Positions 53,095 to 64,000 of a stretch of 64,000 nucleotides of DNA are shown one piece after another. The first letter of the stretch is position 1, and every line of letters starts with the position of its first letter. Location: positions 9,982,001 to 10,046,000 of the forward strand of contig CM065309.1 of NCBI GenBank assembly GCA_033032175.1, in the 5' to 3' direction. The stretch comes from Saturnia japonica. Taxonomy: Eukaryota > Arthropoda > Insecta > Lepidoptera > Saturniidae. Below the pieces are notes generated by a model, which was not told where the DNA came from, searched no databases, and saw only the letters and a program-made list of their open reading frames with translations. Both the position numbers and the translations under genes were made by a program.

Positions 53095-54900
53095 CAAATT
53101 AATTGTTAATGATACGGACAACTTCGTTTGTTTGCCCAGTTTTGGCAAAGGCCTCCTATAATTTTTTTCCACTCTATTCTTGTACTTGCTGTCCTTTTAC
53201 ATGGATTTCCTGCTACCCTCCTTATCTCATCCTGCCGGCGTTTAAACGGCCTCCCTCTTTTTCTCTTTCAATTTCTTGGATAACAAATCATGATGGCCCG
53301 ATTCCATTTCATTTTTAAGTTTTGTGGTCAGATCCGCTAGTTTTGTGATGTGCATAGTGCTCTGGTTGCGTATTCTTCAGACTTTTCATACGTTAAGTAT
53401 GCTCCGTTCCATGGCGTGTTGAGACGTTTCTAGTTTAGATAAGTGAACTTTTGTAAGAGACCATGTCTGGCAACCGTATTTGAGGATAGGGAGTATGCAA
53501 GTGTTGTATAGTTCTCTTTTAAAGAAGATGTTCGTTTGTTGATTTTTACGATTTCTTTTAGTCCCCAGCATCTCTTGCAAACGTTGCCAATCCTTGTATA
53601 TATTTTTTTAAATATTGAACCTGATGTGAAGAGATTAGTTGACCGAGGTCCACATATTCAATAATGTGGTTGTTAATCGTAATTATTGGTTTTTCTAAAG
53701 TGTTTGTCATAGCTTTCTGCATGCTCATACTTTAGACCTACTTTGAGACTCATCAGTAAGGTCGACAAGCATATTCTGGAGGTATTCTTTAGATGAAACG
53801 AATAGGATTATGTCATCCATCAATCTTAACTGTGTTAGCTTTTCTCCGTTTATGTTGAAACCGTATCCCTTGCAGTTGAGTTTTCGGAGAAAAATTCTAA
53901 CATCGCTGTGAACAACTTTGGCGACAAAGGGTCACCCTATCGCACGCCTCTTTCTATTTTTTATATCTTTGCCTTCCTTTTGTAGTATTAATCTCGCTCT
54001 GCTGTTTTTATAATTTTCTTCCCCGCTTTGGGTTTTGGGTGCTTACCAGATGCTGCCGTGTTCAAAAGAATCAAACGCCTTGCTATAGTCTACGAAGCAA
54101 CAGTAGAAAAGTACGTCGAATTATTTATTTATCTTCAATATTTGCTTGACTACGTGTATATGATCGAGGGTTGACTAGCCACTTCTGAATCCGGCTTGTT
54201 CTCTCCGCTAGTTCTCGTCAAGAATTTTTGTGATCCTCTTGAGAATTATTTTTGCAAAGACTTTGTAAACATTGGATACGAGGCTGATGGGTATGTAGTT
54301 ATTTATATCATTTATATCTCCCTTCTTATGTATCAGAATGATAGTGGATGTCCATTGTATAGGTATAATTTCACAGTCCAATATGGTGTTAAATATGTCT
54401 CTAAACAATGGAGCGATACATATTTACATTCTTTCAGTAAGCCGTTGCTTATCTGATCACTACCAGGTGTTTTGTCCAATTTTTGTGTCTCAATAGCTTT
54501 TCTTACTTTTGCTGTTAAAATCGGAGGTACTTCTTCTATATTGTTGAAGACCACCTCTTGGATGTGGTTTTTTCTTGTATAAAGGTATCTATCAAATTTC
54601 ATTGATGTTGCTAATATGTCTGTTTTTTTATTTTCCTTAAACAAGTTTTGTCTTTAATATTTGGAACCTATTCTGTGTTGTCCTTTAGATATTTTATTAC
54701 TTTTTCTAGTTACTTGTTGTTGTTGTACTTGCTAAGATTTTGCAATATATGTCTCGAGTTAATTAAGTATGATACGTTGTCTATCTTTTCTTATGTTAAA
54801 TTTTATTTTTCTACTTAAATGATTTATCTCTTTTCTTGTTCGGTGAAATCCACGTCTATCTTCTTTCTTCTCTTTTTTATAGAGACTATTGAGTATTGTT
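53095..54900 (-). pseudogene. RTE-type non-LTR retrotransposon, decayed reverse transcriptase
   Basis: Read on the minus strand from the top: KVRKAIETQKLDKTPGSDQI (RT domain start), then WTSTIILIHKKGDINDINN and ISLVSNVYKVFAKIILKR (fingers), a region with AGFRSG-like and FVDYSKAFDSF motifs, then LYNTCILPILKYGCQTWSLT (thumb), and at 53100-53300 RKRGRPFKRRQDEIRRVAGN and STRIEWKKI at the C-terminus. Many stops and frameshifts. The endonuclease part is not readable. It ends close to the Helitron-like element at 53048. Confidence 0.8.
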
Positions 54901-55666
54901 AAAATATTGACATACGCCATTTCTATAAGTTTTTATCCATTTCTAGTTCTTTTTCTTGAGCTGTTTGAAACTACAATGGTCAATTTCTGTACTCGCTTAA
55001 AACTTGCGAGATTGCTTGACATTTATGGGTTTTGCTCCGCTCCATAGAATTGTAATGTGAAGCCTACAAATTCGTCAATAAGTATAATATAAAATGCAAA
55101 AGGCTTTTTTGAGATCTAAGGAGTATTTGCAAACAAACTAATAAACAAAAATACAATCCCTTGAGCTTTATAATATTATAAGTAGGTATGAACAAAAACT
55201 CTCAAACTTGCCTAATTTATCTATTTATTTATTTTCATCGCGACTCTAAATTTAAGTTAAGGTACCTAAATGATTATATATGACAATAATGTTGTTATTT
55301 AAATAATATTAAAGACTTATTATGATCAAGTTTAAGAATTTTCATTCGAAAAAGCTGTACCAGTCTTGTATAATTATGGGAACATCAATCCTCGGGTGAA
55401 TACTTTTTATGATCTTTAGCATTTTTAATTTTATTGTCAGAAGTTGTTTAGAACTTGATGTATTGCCGATTCTTTACTCAAACGTATATCTTAGTTATAT
55501 GAAAATAAAGTTTATTTTTCATTACTTACCTTTTATATATATTAATAATATTACAAAGCAACAATAGGCATCATGTGGAAAAGGTCAAGGTTTTACAGCT
55601 AGCTATGACCAATTGAGTCTTTGGAACAGAAACTTTAACGTAATTTTTTTTCCTATATTTCAACTA
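54901..55666. other. Non-coding, nothing recognised
   Basis: AT-rich sequence above the RTE remnant; the first hundred bases or so may be its decayed 5' part. Confidence 0.4.
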
Positions 55667-55850
55667 AGGTGGCAAACAAGCATATGACCTGCTTGATGGT
55701 AAGCTGCTACCGTAGCCTATGGACACTTGTAATAATACCATATAAGTTATATCACTACAGCGTTGTCGATCTTGAATTCTCCTACTCCAAGAAGTTCTGA
55801 AAGCCTTAACCGCAGGAATAAAACACAAGGTTATTTGAGTGCGATCTTCT
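55667..55850 (+). repeat. GGTGGCAAACAAG repeat, forward copy
   Basis: Starts GGTGGCAAACAAGCATATGA and GATGGTAAGCTGCTACCGTA, and ends GGAATAAAACACAAGGTTATT. Reverse copy at 43865-44035. Confidence 0.6.
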
Positions 55851-57142
55851 GGAGGATGTGAATTTCTCTTTGCCCTTCCTCTCTTATATCGGCTTATATG
55901 ACAGTTTTGAATTCATTTCATTTTTCCTGTTTGTATTTTCACTATTATATCCATTAAAGATTTCATAATATGGATATTGTAAAATACTACCAGAATAAGT
56001 TTAAGATCCAATATTTGCTTTTTCAATTTAGTTATCATAGCGTTTATTTATTGTTATAGATAACAATTTCAACTGATGTTAAAAGGTGGTGTAATCGAAA
56101 TTGATATTTATAACACGCGAAGTCTAGCATGAAGTCTAGCTTTTAAGTGCTAACAACGTGAACGTACTGAATGCCTGGCGATTTATATTCAACTAGCTGT
56201 GCCTCACGGTTTCACCCGTATTAAATATATTCCTACAACTTTCCACTGTACCACCGCTAACGCATCTATCGTTATTCTCACTTCCAGTACTTGCCTACTG
56301 CTTGCCAGTATACTTGAAGTTCATGGTAACTGCTTCGCTCCTTAAAGGCCTCCCACTATTACCTAATATTGCCTATTATAATTATGCAATATGCACATCA
56401 AAAATACTACACAAAATATGACAACATACATTTATATTATCTCAGGCAATATTAAATATATAGTAACATATTAATTGTTTATTGTATAAACTTTCGTAAA
56501 GTGTATGTTACATTCACCGGGTATGTTTTAGGTCTCATGTAATAGGGGACGAGCTTCTTGTCATTCATAGGGCTTAAAGCCAAACTCTTACCTGCTACTG
56601 AGAATTTCATAGAAAACCCTAATAACACTTTGCGCAATCTTATAATCGAACCTAGGACATCGAGAATAGCAGTCGCATTTAGGACCACTGTGCTAATAAG
56701 GCACTTACGAACTATTAATATTAAAGCGATAAACCCTAACTCAGGCTTTTTTGAACATAAAATAAACCACTTTGTAAATTGTACCCGTACGAATCTGGGG
56801 CGGGTCGCTAGTCATAAATAATTCATAAAATTGTTTATCACAATTAAAGTGAGTAAGTTACATCATTTTATAAATATTATTTCTGAATTCTTGACTGCAA
56901 GTAAGTATTCTTCAACCGGTCTGATTACGTCATAACATGAACCGACAACTCCACGGCGTAACCTCTACCAACACCAATCGCTTTTCTTTGAAGAAGCTAC
57001 ACTTCGATTTTGATTAAACTTACCTTCAATTGAGTATATAATAAGCACAAAAGTTTTCTGCTACAGATTTATGTAATTTTTTTAGCTTTATTAGGTACAT
57101 AACTGACAGTTTATGATTTCAAAAAAGTATTAGCCAAGTGAG
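55851..57142. other. Intergenic with decayed repeats
   Basis: 56193-56225 reads ACTAGCTGTGCCTCACGGTT, then TCACCCGTA, a reversed Helitron-like 3' end like 48712. 56520-56820 contains ATAATCGAACCTAGGACATC, a phrase found in tRNA-like SINE bodies. No gene. Confidence 0.4.
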
Positions 57143-57222
57143 TTTTTTTTACTTACTGACTATACTGTTAGCCATAATGGCCCTGGAGCCTCAGACAGCT
57201 TTTACAGCTTCACCATTACTTG
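57143..57222 (-). mobile_element. 3' tail of the jockey-like LINE family
   Basis: Reverse of GTGAAGCTGTAAAAGCTG ... GGGCCATTATGGCTAACAGTATAGTCAGTA followed by an A-run (the T-run at about 57145), split here for brevity. Same family as 25727-27434. The open frame at 57138-57446 crosses it and is not a gene. Confidence 0.65.
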
Positions 57223-59039
57223 GGGTCTTCCAAGTGAGTAACCAAGACCTAACTATTATGTGGAAGTTGTGTCAAATCAATAAGTATGCGCTTCGATTTT
57301 CAGAATCAACCGGTGTATATCCAGTTTCTATTTACGCAGGTCGGTATGACGGTGGCGAGTGCCGAGGGATTACTTATCTCTCGGTGGTCGCCACTGTTTT
57401 TGAATTGTACTATGCTTACACCATCAGGCGTAGTTACATCATTTAACGTGTTTCAATAAAAATAAAAAGTTTCAGAGTAATAACTAAAACACTAACATAT
57501 TTTCTTCTTATTAATTCGTCGAGGTCAATACAACATAAATGCTTTACGATGATCGTGGATTATGCGAAAAAAATAGATACATTCCATCCCATCGACTAGG
57601 TCAAGTTTATAATATTATTAAAATATTATTTGTTATGTAGACGATGAATTGAGCAATATGCAATGAAACATTACACTAAAGATATGTTTCGATTAGATTA
57701 GAGATTCAATGCTTAAGAATGTTATGGAATTATATATATTCATTATCTGCGATAGTGACTGGAAGTGACGAATTAAATTTATAAAATGTAATAAATAAAA
57801 ATTAAATATTACTAAAAAATCCCAATCACACTAATCATTGTTAAGAAATATAAGAAAATAGCGACACGAATAAAGGTTTAAACTTATGACCTGTCGCGTC
57901 GTGACTTTAACCAAGACGTAAGCTCTGACTGATTTATCGCGGAACTTTGAAGTTATATAACTTTGAAATAAGTCATCTTTGTTTAAGCTCATGTTGACTT
58001 AACATATAATAGATGAAATATTTCTATTACACGCTTAAAGGCCGTTTAGAGATGGCGTTTCACAAGATTATAATTTTATTATTAGACGTATATTTACATT
58101 ATAATTGACAAGCGGTTAATTTATTTCATCTAGATATTTTAATAAATTATCAAGAATTGGTCCAAAAACTATGTGATTCATATATCTAAGCATTGCCAAG
58201 AACCAAGCTTCATATTTTTTAAGTTTCATATTTATTTTATTCAGTAAACTATAGGGCTTGGTCCTTTCTCGAAGTAACTTGAAGGAAAAGTAATTCCAGA
58301 AATCTGGAGAAAAAAATAATGGTTAATATGGTGTACTGCGAAATTATTAAATATAAATGTCATTTGAACATTTGGGTTTGTTAGCTGTTGGTATACGTTT
58401 CTTTGATCTCTTTTACCTTAACGCTTTGAAAACTCTAATAGAAAAAAAAAAACAAAATTATTGTAATACAATACAGACAAATTATTAATTTAAAATTTAT
58501 ATTGGATTTAGTAACTCTTCATACAGGCAATCTGCATATATACATATAAATAATCGGTAAAGGATTACAAACCAAGACCGTTTCATCATTTAGTAAACCG
58601 CTTAGGTTAAGAAAGACCACAGTGCTGAGTTCTTTTATTCAGTACTCGCACAATAAAACAATACAAATTTAACTGTTATTACAGCAGAAAGTTTTTATTC
58701 AGGAGTAATATAAATCAAATTTGTTATATTCTACAAATCTACGTGTTCGGAAGGGAAACATATAAAGAAACTTATGAATCGTTTAAGAAAATAATAAAAG
58801 GTTACCGATTAACACCAATAAGCTAAAACTATATGATTATTTCGATATTTAATCATTTTAAGTAAACTCAAATGAACATTACAAATACAAACATACATAC
58901 ATCATCATACGTTATGTTAAAATATGTTAAACATATAATTATTGATCAAAAACAATTCAGTTTTGTTTCAATTGCAAACAAGATATACAAATCACTTTGA
59001 TAAGTATCGGTTTTATTGAGTTAAATTATTAGCAGACGG
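57223..59039. other. Non-coding, nothing recognised
   Basis: AT-rich. No supported gene or repeat. Confidence 0.4.
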
Positions 59040-59220
59040 CCGCAGTACGTCCATCAATTTTAGATTGTAAATTGCAATGGACAACGGTTGCTTCATCATC
59101 TGCGTGATTTGTAGACGGGTGTTACGGAGCTGAACCTTATTGGTCATGGGAAAGATGGAATCTACAGACCACTATCAGATACCGAATAAATGTGAATTGG
59201 CGTGGACTCGTCCGGGTTAA
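59040..59220. other. GC-richer unassigned stretch
   Basis: The base composition rises (GCAGACGGCCGCAGTACGTC, GGCGTGGACTCGTCCGGG) compared with the flanks, but no long frame or known motif is present on either strand. It may be a repeat or an exon fragment that I cannot identify. Confidence 0.3.
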
Positions 59221-59630
59221 AATATCACGAAAATATGTTTACAATTATGTAACACCCATTGTACTTTGTTATTCGATTGTACGTACAGTATAAAGGGAAT
59301 GGTTTAGATTTATATGTGTTCATCAAATCTATATATTGTTTTTTTTTTGGTAAAATAATGATGTGACGGAAGTGCAACATGATGAAGTTAGCGATCAACG
59401 ATAACAATGTGTATTTTACTGACATTTTTAAAATCGTGTTAACATAATTTAACGGTGTATAAATAAAGATTTTTTAATGAAACGAAAAATTGTATGATTC
59501 ATTTTTATGAATTTTTTAGTGATGATGATAATGATTAAAAAACTGAAAAAAAATATTAGGCAGAAAACGTAAATTTATATAATATTTTTGCCAGGCATAA
59601 AGGAAATCGAAAAGAATTTCAATAATGATT

Positions 59631-59804
59631 TTTATTGCGTTGAACTTTTAAAAGGAAGCTACGACCCTATCTAACTCATCTTCTGTGAAGCATAATAACA
59701 TTAGACAATATACACGACGTCGATCCAAATGATCATCTTTATCTGGCGACATATAGTAGTTCAATTCTTCCGGAGCATATCGTTCTATGTCAATCTTGCA
59801 AGGC
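59631..59804 (-). other. Exon-like sequence with polyadenylation signal, frame broken
   Basis: On the minus strand an acceptor (TTTTATTTTAG, reverse of 59805-59815) is followed by CKIDIERYAPEEL in one frame and then, one base off, NYYMSPDKDDHLDRRRVYCL and CFTEDELDRVVASF to a TAA at 59648-59650, with AATAAA at 59631-59636. The two readings look like parts of one protein separated by a one-base change in an AAA run at about 59760. I do not recognise the family. It could be the last exon of a decayed or misread small gene, or a coincidence. Confidence 0.3.
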
Positions 59805-60224
59805 TAAAATAAAAATAATCACCTTAAATAAACAACCAAATATTAACATAACGATCTGTCATATTTGCTTAGTGTGATGACAATGAAGGCAATATCAACA
59901 ACTATATAAAAAAAATATAAATAATCATGCTTTTATACATCCTTAACTTTTATTCTCATCTAATTATATTGAAATATCACTTTATAACGCATGCTTTGGG
60001 AAGTGTTATAAAAAACTATGCAGTTGTAGGTATATTCCCTCTTCCGTACATTATGGCTTGTTTTCAATTGTTACTTTTAATACCATTTTTTTTACCTATA
60101 GTAAGCATGGTAAAGTGACGTCACCGTTCACCCAGATATCTGCGATATATTGCTCGTAACCGCTGCCATTCCGGCCTGTGAGCCCCTCGGTAACTGAATA
60201 GACACTGGCTGACTGGAATATAGT

Positions 60225-60625
60225 CACTGTAATGGGCTTATCACCACGTCCATAGTGGTCTCAACCAAGTCTCGTGTAGATCCCAACCACCCCGCTTGAT
60301 TGCTGAATTTACATCGGCTGATCCAGGAACGCAACACTGCTGCTCGTGCTACTATAGCAGGTGCTAGGTATCCTAATAGCCAGCTATTTATCATTGATCA
60401 GTATATACCACACCCACCACCGCGACCTCCCTTTCCCGCAGCAACAGCCCAAGCCGAGGTCCGGCCACTTTGGCACCCTTGCGCGCCGGTTGCCCACGCT
60501 TTCGCGGCTGAGTGCCTTAAGCGCTCGCCCCCAAGCCCGGTAAAGTTATAAAAGCCGCAGCGGCTCTGTTTTTGGATAGGGCCCCTAAGGCTAACAGCAA
60601 GGTGAGACCGAAAAAAAATAAAAAA
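60225..60625 (+). mobile_element. Truncated LINE tail next to a repeat 'D'-like unit
   Basis: 60225-60335 has the CACCCCGCTTGATTGCTGAA and CGGCTGATCCAGGAACGC phrases of the 51430-51670 units. 60440-60625 matches the last 190 bp of the LINE at 25727-27434 (AGCCGAGGTCCGGCCACT, CGCTCGCCCCCAAG, GGCTCTGTTTTTGGATAGGG) and ends in an A-rich run. It is the longest of the short tails. Confidence 0.7.
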
Positions 60626-60783
60626 ATTGATCAGTATTTAATCTAAAATTTAAGGGTTACATTTTAATTGATGTGTATTTTGTATAGAGTTTAAGTGTTA
60701 TCTTTTGAAATTACCTAACATTTTACTTTTTACCATATTTCTTCATATAATAGTTTATCAACAAGTGAAGTTATGATTGAGCG

Positions 60784-61003
60784 TTAACCTAGAAACTCAT
60801 ACAATCTTATGGGAAACGAAATTCGTAGCAATTTCGGCATATCTTTCTTGAGAGTAAGCATGCTACACCACGCTAAAACACAACTAACGTTGAAATGTCG
60901 ACAGAAAAGTGGTAGTGCGAATACTTGTACGCTTGTACCAGACTGAACCGCGACCACTATACACATGGTGAGCAACCCCTCATAGTGACGTCGTCGATTT
61001 ATA
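60784..61003 (-). other. Weak promoter-like site and small open frame
   Basis: TATAAAT on the minus strand (60997-61003) precedes a 60-codon frame starting MCIVVAVQSGTS with a hydrophobic, Cys-containing segment (VFALPLFCRHFNVSCVLAW) and ending LYEFLG. It might be a 5' exon belonging with the exon-like sequence at 59.65 kb on the same strand, but the frame ends in a stop and no clear donor is seen. Speculative. Confidence 0.2.
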
Positions 61004-61849
61004 TGCCGACGCGAAGTGATGGTGTTGATTTTTCATAATGTCCATCATTCTTGAACTTTACTTACGGTCAGGTTATATAGAGTATATTTTGTCAAGTTTG
61101 TCAAGTGAATTAAAAAAAAGTAAATATGTCTCTCACCCTTTTGTTCCCATTTTCGTAACATGCTAGTTCTTCAAAATGACTGTTCAGCTTATGTTTTGGA
61201 TATTGGAAATAACTTTTCAATTCAGTATAACGACCTAAATGCTACGAAGTAAAAAAGTTGCGATTTAATTTTGTCGTAATAATTAATTTACATCTGTAAT
61301 TTTGCTCTTAATAAATTTTAATATTGTATTTATTGTCATATACTTTCAAATAATATAGATATACCGAAGTTCGAACATGACCGGTATACATTTTTTAATA
61401 AGAAATCACACTGTAAATAGTGTTTAGAGAAAGCAGTTTTGTTTTCTTATAATATATAGTTCATATGTCTTATTTTTTATTAATTTACTAACTACTGTAT
61501 ACAAAATTTTCCAGACATGTTGGCATAATAATGATTAACCGTGCGTTGCGATTTGTATATCCTGTCAATGTAATATTAATTAGTGTTGAAATGATTACGA
61601 TTAATCGTAATCAACGATTATTATCATCGCGATTGTCTAGCAATAATTTAGGACTTTTATTTTCTAAGAAATGTATTCCTATTGTTAATGTAACATACTT
61701 TGCATATGCCCATAATGTAAATCTTTTGTTCATGCGTGTATCCGAACGATACTTCGCCTGACTTGACGCTTTAGAGATTTCCCCACGCAGTCGTTGACTC
61801 GATTGTAAAGCAACACAATACATCCTTAAATATATATATATATATATCA
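61004..61849. other. Non-coding, nothing recognised
   Basis: AT-rich sequence ending in a TATATATA run at 61829-61849, just before the duplicated segment. Confidence 0.4.
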
Positions 61850-62474
61850 TTACTGGATCGATTCAAACCGAAATAAGTAAGAAGAAAGAAAGAAGCGGCC
61901 GTCACCGAAAAGCTAGGAGCTAAAAGAAACTTATATAATTCCTTAAATTTGATTATTATTTCCTCAGCAAACATTGTTTAATTTAGTTTATGGTGGTATC
62001 TTTTACCGATAATAGTAATACTCGAAACTGTCGATTATTAAGCGCAATAATCATAATCGAAATCTTAACCGCTCAGTGATAATCATTTGAGCTCTGATAT
62101 TAATATAACCACATATTTTTCCAATTAATTTGATATAACTGTTATGGTTTATATTGTTGTTATTTAAGCTTCTGAAATGATTTACTATGAATAGTTTATT
62201 ATTTGTGCGGCACCCGAATATATTTCTAAAATAAAAGTTACTTCTTATAACATCAGCTATCTGCCAGTGAATTTCCTGTCAAAATCGGTCCAACCGTTTC
62301 GAAGATTACTTTGTCATAGGTATCGTATATACTTTCATATGCTTTTAGTAAAAAACTGTTATTTTAACATTACAAATAAACACTTAATTTTTATTACTTG
62401 TATAGAAGGTTTCAGTACATATAAATAGCAACTTTACAACATAACCTGTGTAAGTATATTTTTAAGCCCCGACG
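61850..62474. repeat. Direct duplication, copy 1
   Basis: 625 bp starting TCATTACTGGATCGATTC and ending AAGCCCCGACG. It is repeated at 63375-64000 in the same orientation with only a few single-base indels (GGTGGTATC versus GGTGTATC, AGCTATCTGCC versus AGCTATTGCC). The second half resembles a Helitron-type repeat (AAAATCGGTCCAACCGTTTC). Confidence 0.9.
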
Positions 62475-62539
62475 CAAACAGAGGGATGTGTGTATCTGTC
62501 TGTGGCATCGTAAGTCTCAAACGGATGATCCAATTGTGG

Positions 62540-62770
62540 TTTAGTTTCTTTTTGTTTGAAAGGAAATTTGGTGCAAAATGGGCAAAATTAATTGGAGTAT
62601 GCACTGATGGTGCACCTTCTATGGTCAGCTTACGTAAAGGTTTCATTGGAATTTTGAATGAAAAATCAACAGAATTAAATGTGTAAAAAGATGATTTGAT
62701 AGTCCTTCATTGCATTATCCACCACCAAAAAGCGTGGGGTGTATTCAAAGCGCGTTTTAAGATATTATAT
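62540..62770 (+). pseudogene. hAT-type transposase fragment
   Basis: Reads KLIGVCTDGAPSMVSLRKGF, then LNEKSTELNV and, past a stop at 62684-62686, KDDLIVLHCIIHHQKAWG. CTDGAPSM and LHCIIHQ are conserved in the catalytic core of hAT-family transposases such as those related to GTF2IRD2 and SCAND3. Only this core piece remains. Confidence 0.72.
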
Positions 62771-63374
62771 TATCGAAGTAATGATTCTTCTACTCATTAT
62801 CTGTCAATAAAATGTTTATAATTATTGACACTATGCACCCCGCGCTTTTTTTACAATAATGAACATTCATTTTTTTTTACACTGTACTTAATCAAATTTA
62901 TTAAATTTTATTTTCTGTTTTTTAGTTGGATTTTTTATGAAAGCGTGTTTTTTTAGTTTTTTTAAACTATTATTTATTTTTCATTTTTTAGTTAAATTTT
63001 TTAAACTATAAATTATTTAGTTCGATTTGCTAACTATCAACCGCCCTTAATATGTACAAATGTGTTCCGATTGTATCTTGGTTAAGAACACATATTCAAA
63101 GATTTCTATGATGCCAATATAAACAGCGAGACACATAGAGGTGCAACCTTATTTACATATACAGTCAGTCACATTAATGCTTGAGTATGGAATTTTCAAT
63201 CCGTAATCACTCTACAAAATATTATAATCATAGGAGCGAATCTGTTGGCGGCACTGAGAATGAGGATGAGTGTGAATTTTCACTCTGTGACTGATTGTAG
63301 ATTTTATGGTTTATCTCCTAATCGAATCATTTCATTCAATGCTTACGTACAATCTCCTTTAATTATAAATATAT
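62771..63374. other. Unclassified sequence between the duplicated segments
   Basis: AT-rich. It contains the right arm (62836-62851) of an inverted repeat whose left arm is 62727-62741. No gene. Confidence 0.4.
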
Positions 63375-64000
63375 TCATTACTGGATCGATTCAAACCGAA
63401 ATAAGTAAGAAGAAAGAAAGAAGCGGCCGTCACCGAAAAGCTAGGAGCTAAAAGAAACTTATATAATTCCTTAAATTTGATTATTATTTCCTCAGCAAAC
63501 ATTGTTTAATTTAGTTTATGGTGTATCTTTTACCGATAATAGTAATACTCGAAACTGTCGATTATTAAGCGCAATAATCATAATCGAAATCTTAACCGCT
63601 CAGTGATAATCATTTGAGCTCTGATATTAATATAACCACATATTTTTCCAATTAATTTGATATAACTGTTATGGTTTATATTGTTGTTATTTAAGCTTCT
63701 GAAATGATTTACTATGAATAGTTTATTATTTGTGCGGCACCCGAATATATTTCTAAAATAAAAGTTACTTCTTATAACATCAGCTATTGCCAGTGAATTT
63801 CCTGTCAAAATCGGTCCAACCGTTTCGAAGATTACTTTGTCATAGGTATCGTATATACTTTCATATGCTTTTAGTAAAAAACTGTTATTTTAACATTACA
63901 AATAAACACTTAATTTTTATTACTTGTATAGAAGGTTTCAGTACATATAAATAGCAACTTTACAACATAACCTGTGTAAGTATATTTTTAAGCCCCGACG
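63375..64000. repeat. Direct duplication, copy 2 (runs off the window)
   Basis: Near-identical to 61850-62474 at an offset of about 1525 bp. It continues up to the last base of the window, so the true unit may be longer. Confidence 0.9.

Noticed and set aside
53103..54456. Plus-strand ORFs in this stretch
   Set aside because: The coding signal is on the minus strand (reverse-transcriptase motifs); the plus-strand frames are its antisense.
57138..57446. 102-codon open frame with a hydrophobic start
   Set aside because: Its first part is the antisense of the LINE tail at 57143-57222, and the rest shows no motif; it is a chance frame.
61531..61974. Overlapping open frames of 66-79 codons
   Set aside because: AT-rich chance frames without recognisable domains; they overlap the TA run and the duplicated segment.

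Overview
The window is AT-rich insect DNA, most likely from a moth or butterfly. Two things point there. First, it holds secreted chitin-binding (RR-1) cuticle proteins with a 9-nt first coding exon. Second, it is dense with repeat types common in Lepidoptera: Helitron-like repeats ending in CAGCTAGT, a Mag-type Ty3/gypsy element, RTE-type non-LTR 3' ends, and a tRNA-like SINE. The genus cannot be told from the sequence.

Host genes: all recognisable host coding sequence lies on the minus strand and belongs to one tandem family of RR-1 cuticular proteins. There is a partial copy at the left edge (exon 2 only, 272-390), an intact gene (10751-11925), a pseudogene with a nonsense codon in the chitin-binding domain (29535-33337), an intact gene whose second intron has grown to 4.7 kb through repeat insertions (37866-43317), and a compact, more diverged gene (49479-49996). 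Three members share a conserved upstream block of about 200 bp around and beyond the TATA box. The secreted products would bind chitin in the cuticle.

Mobile DNA: the rest is mostly transposons, many of them nested. From left to right: a Tc1-like element (1775-3369); a Mag-type gypsy element (4898-9478) inside an LTR-like unit (4652-9670) that itself split a Helitron-like repeat; an RTE retrotransposon split by a gypsy provirus (13764-23369) that was in turn split by a nearly intact copia element (17791-22289); a mariner remnant followed by a 5'-truncated jockey-like LINE (25005-27434); a mariner in the intron of the cuticle pseudogene (31368-32650); a SINE (36488-36985); an internally deleted LTR element with a tRNA-Pro-type primer site (45170-46632); a tandem-repeat Helitron-like unit (52340-53048); and a decayed RTE element (53095-54900).

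Right end: beyond about 55 kb there is little that can be called. Exceptions are LINE tails, weak promoter-like and exon-like signals near 59.6-61.0 kb, a hAT transposase fragment, and a 625-bp segment repeated directly 1.5 kb downstream (61850-62474 and 63375-64000), which indicates a recent tandem duplication running off the window. No bacterial-type systems, CRISPR arrays, rRNA or functional tRNA genes were seen.
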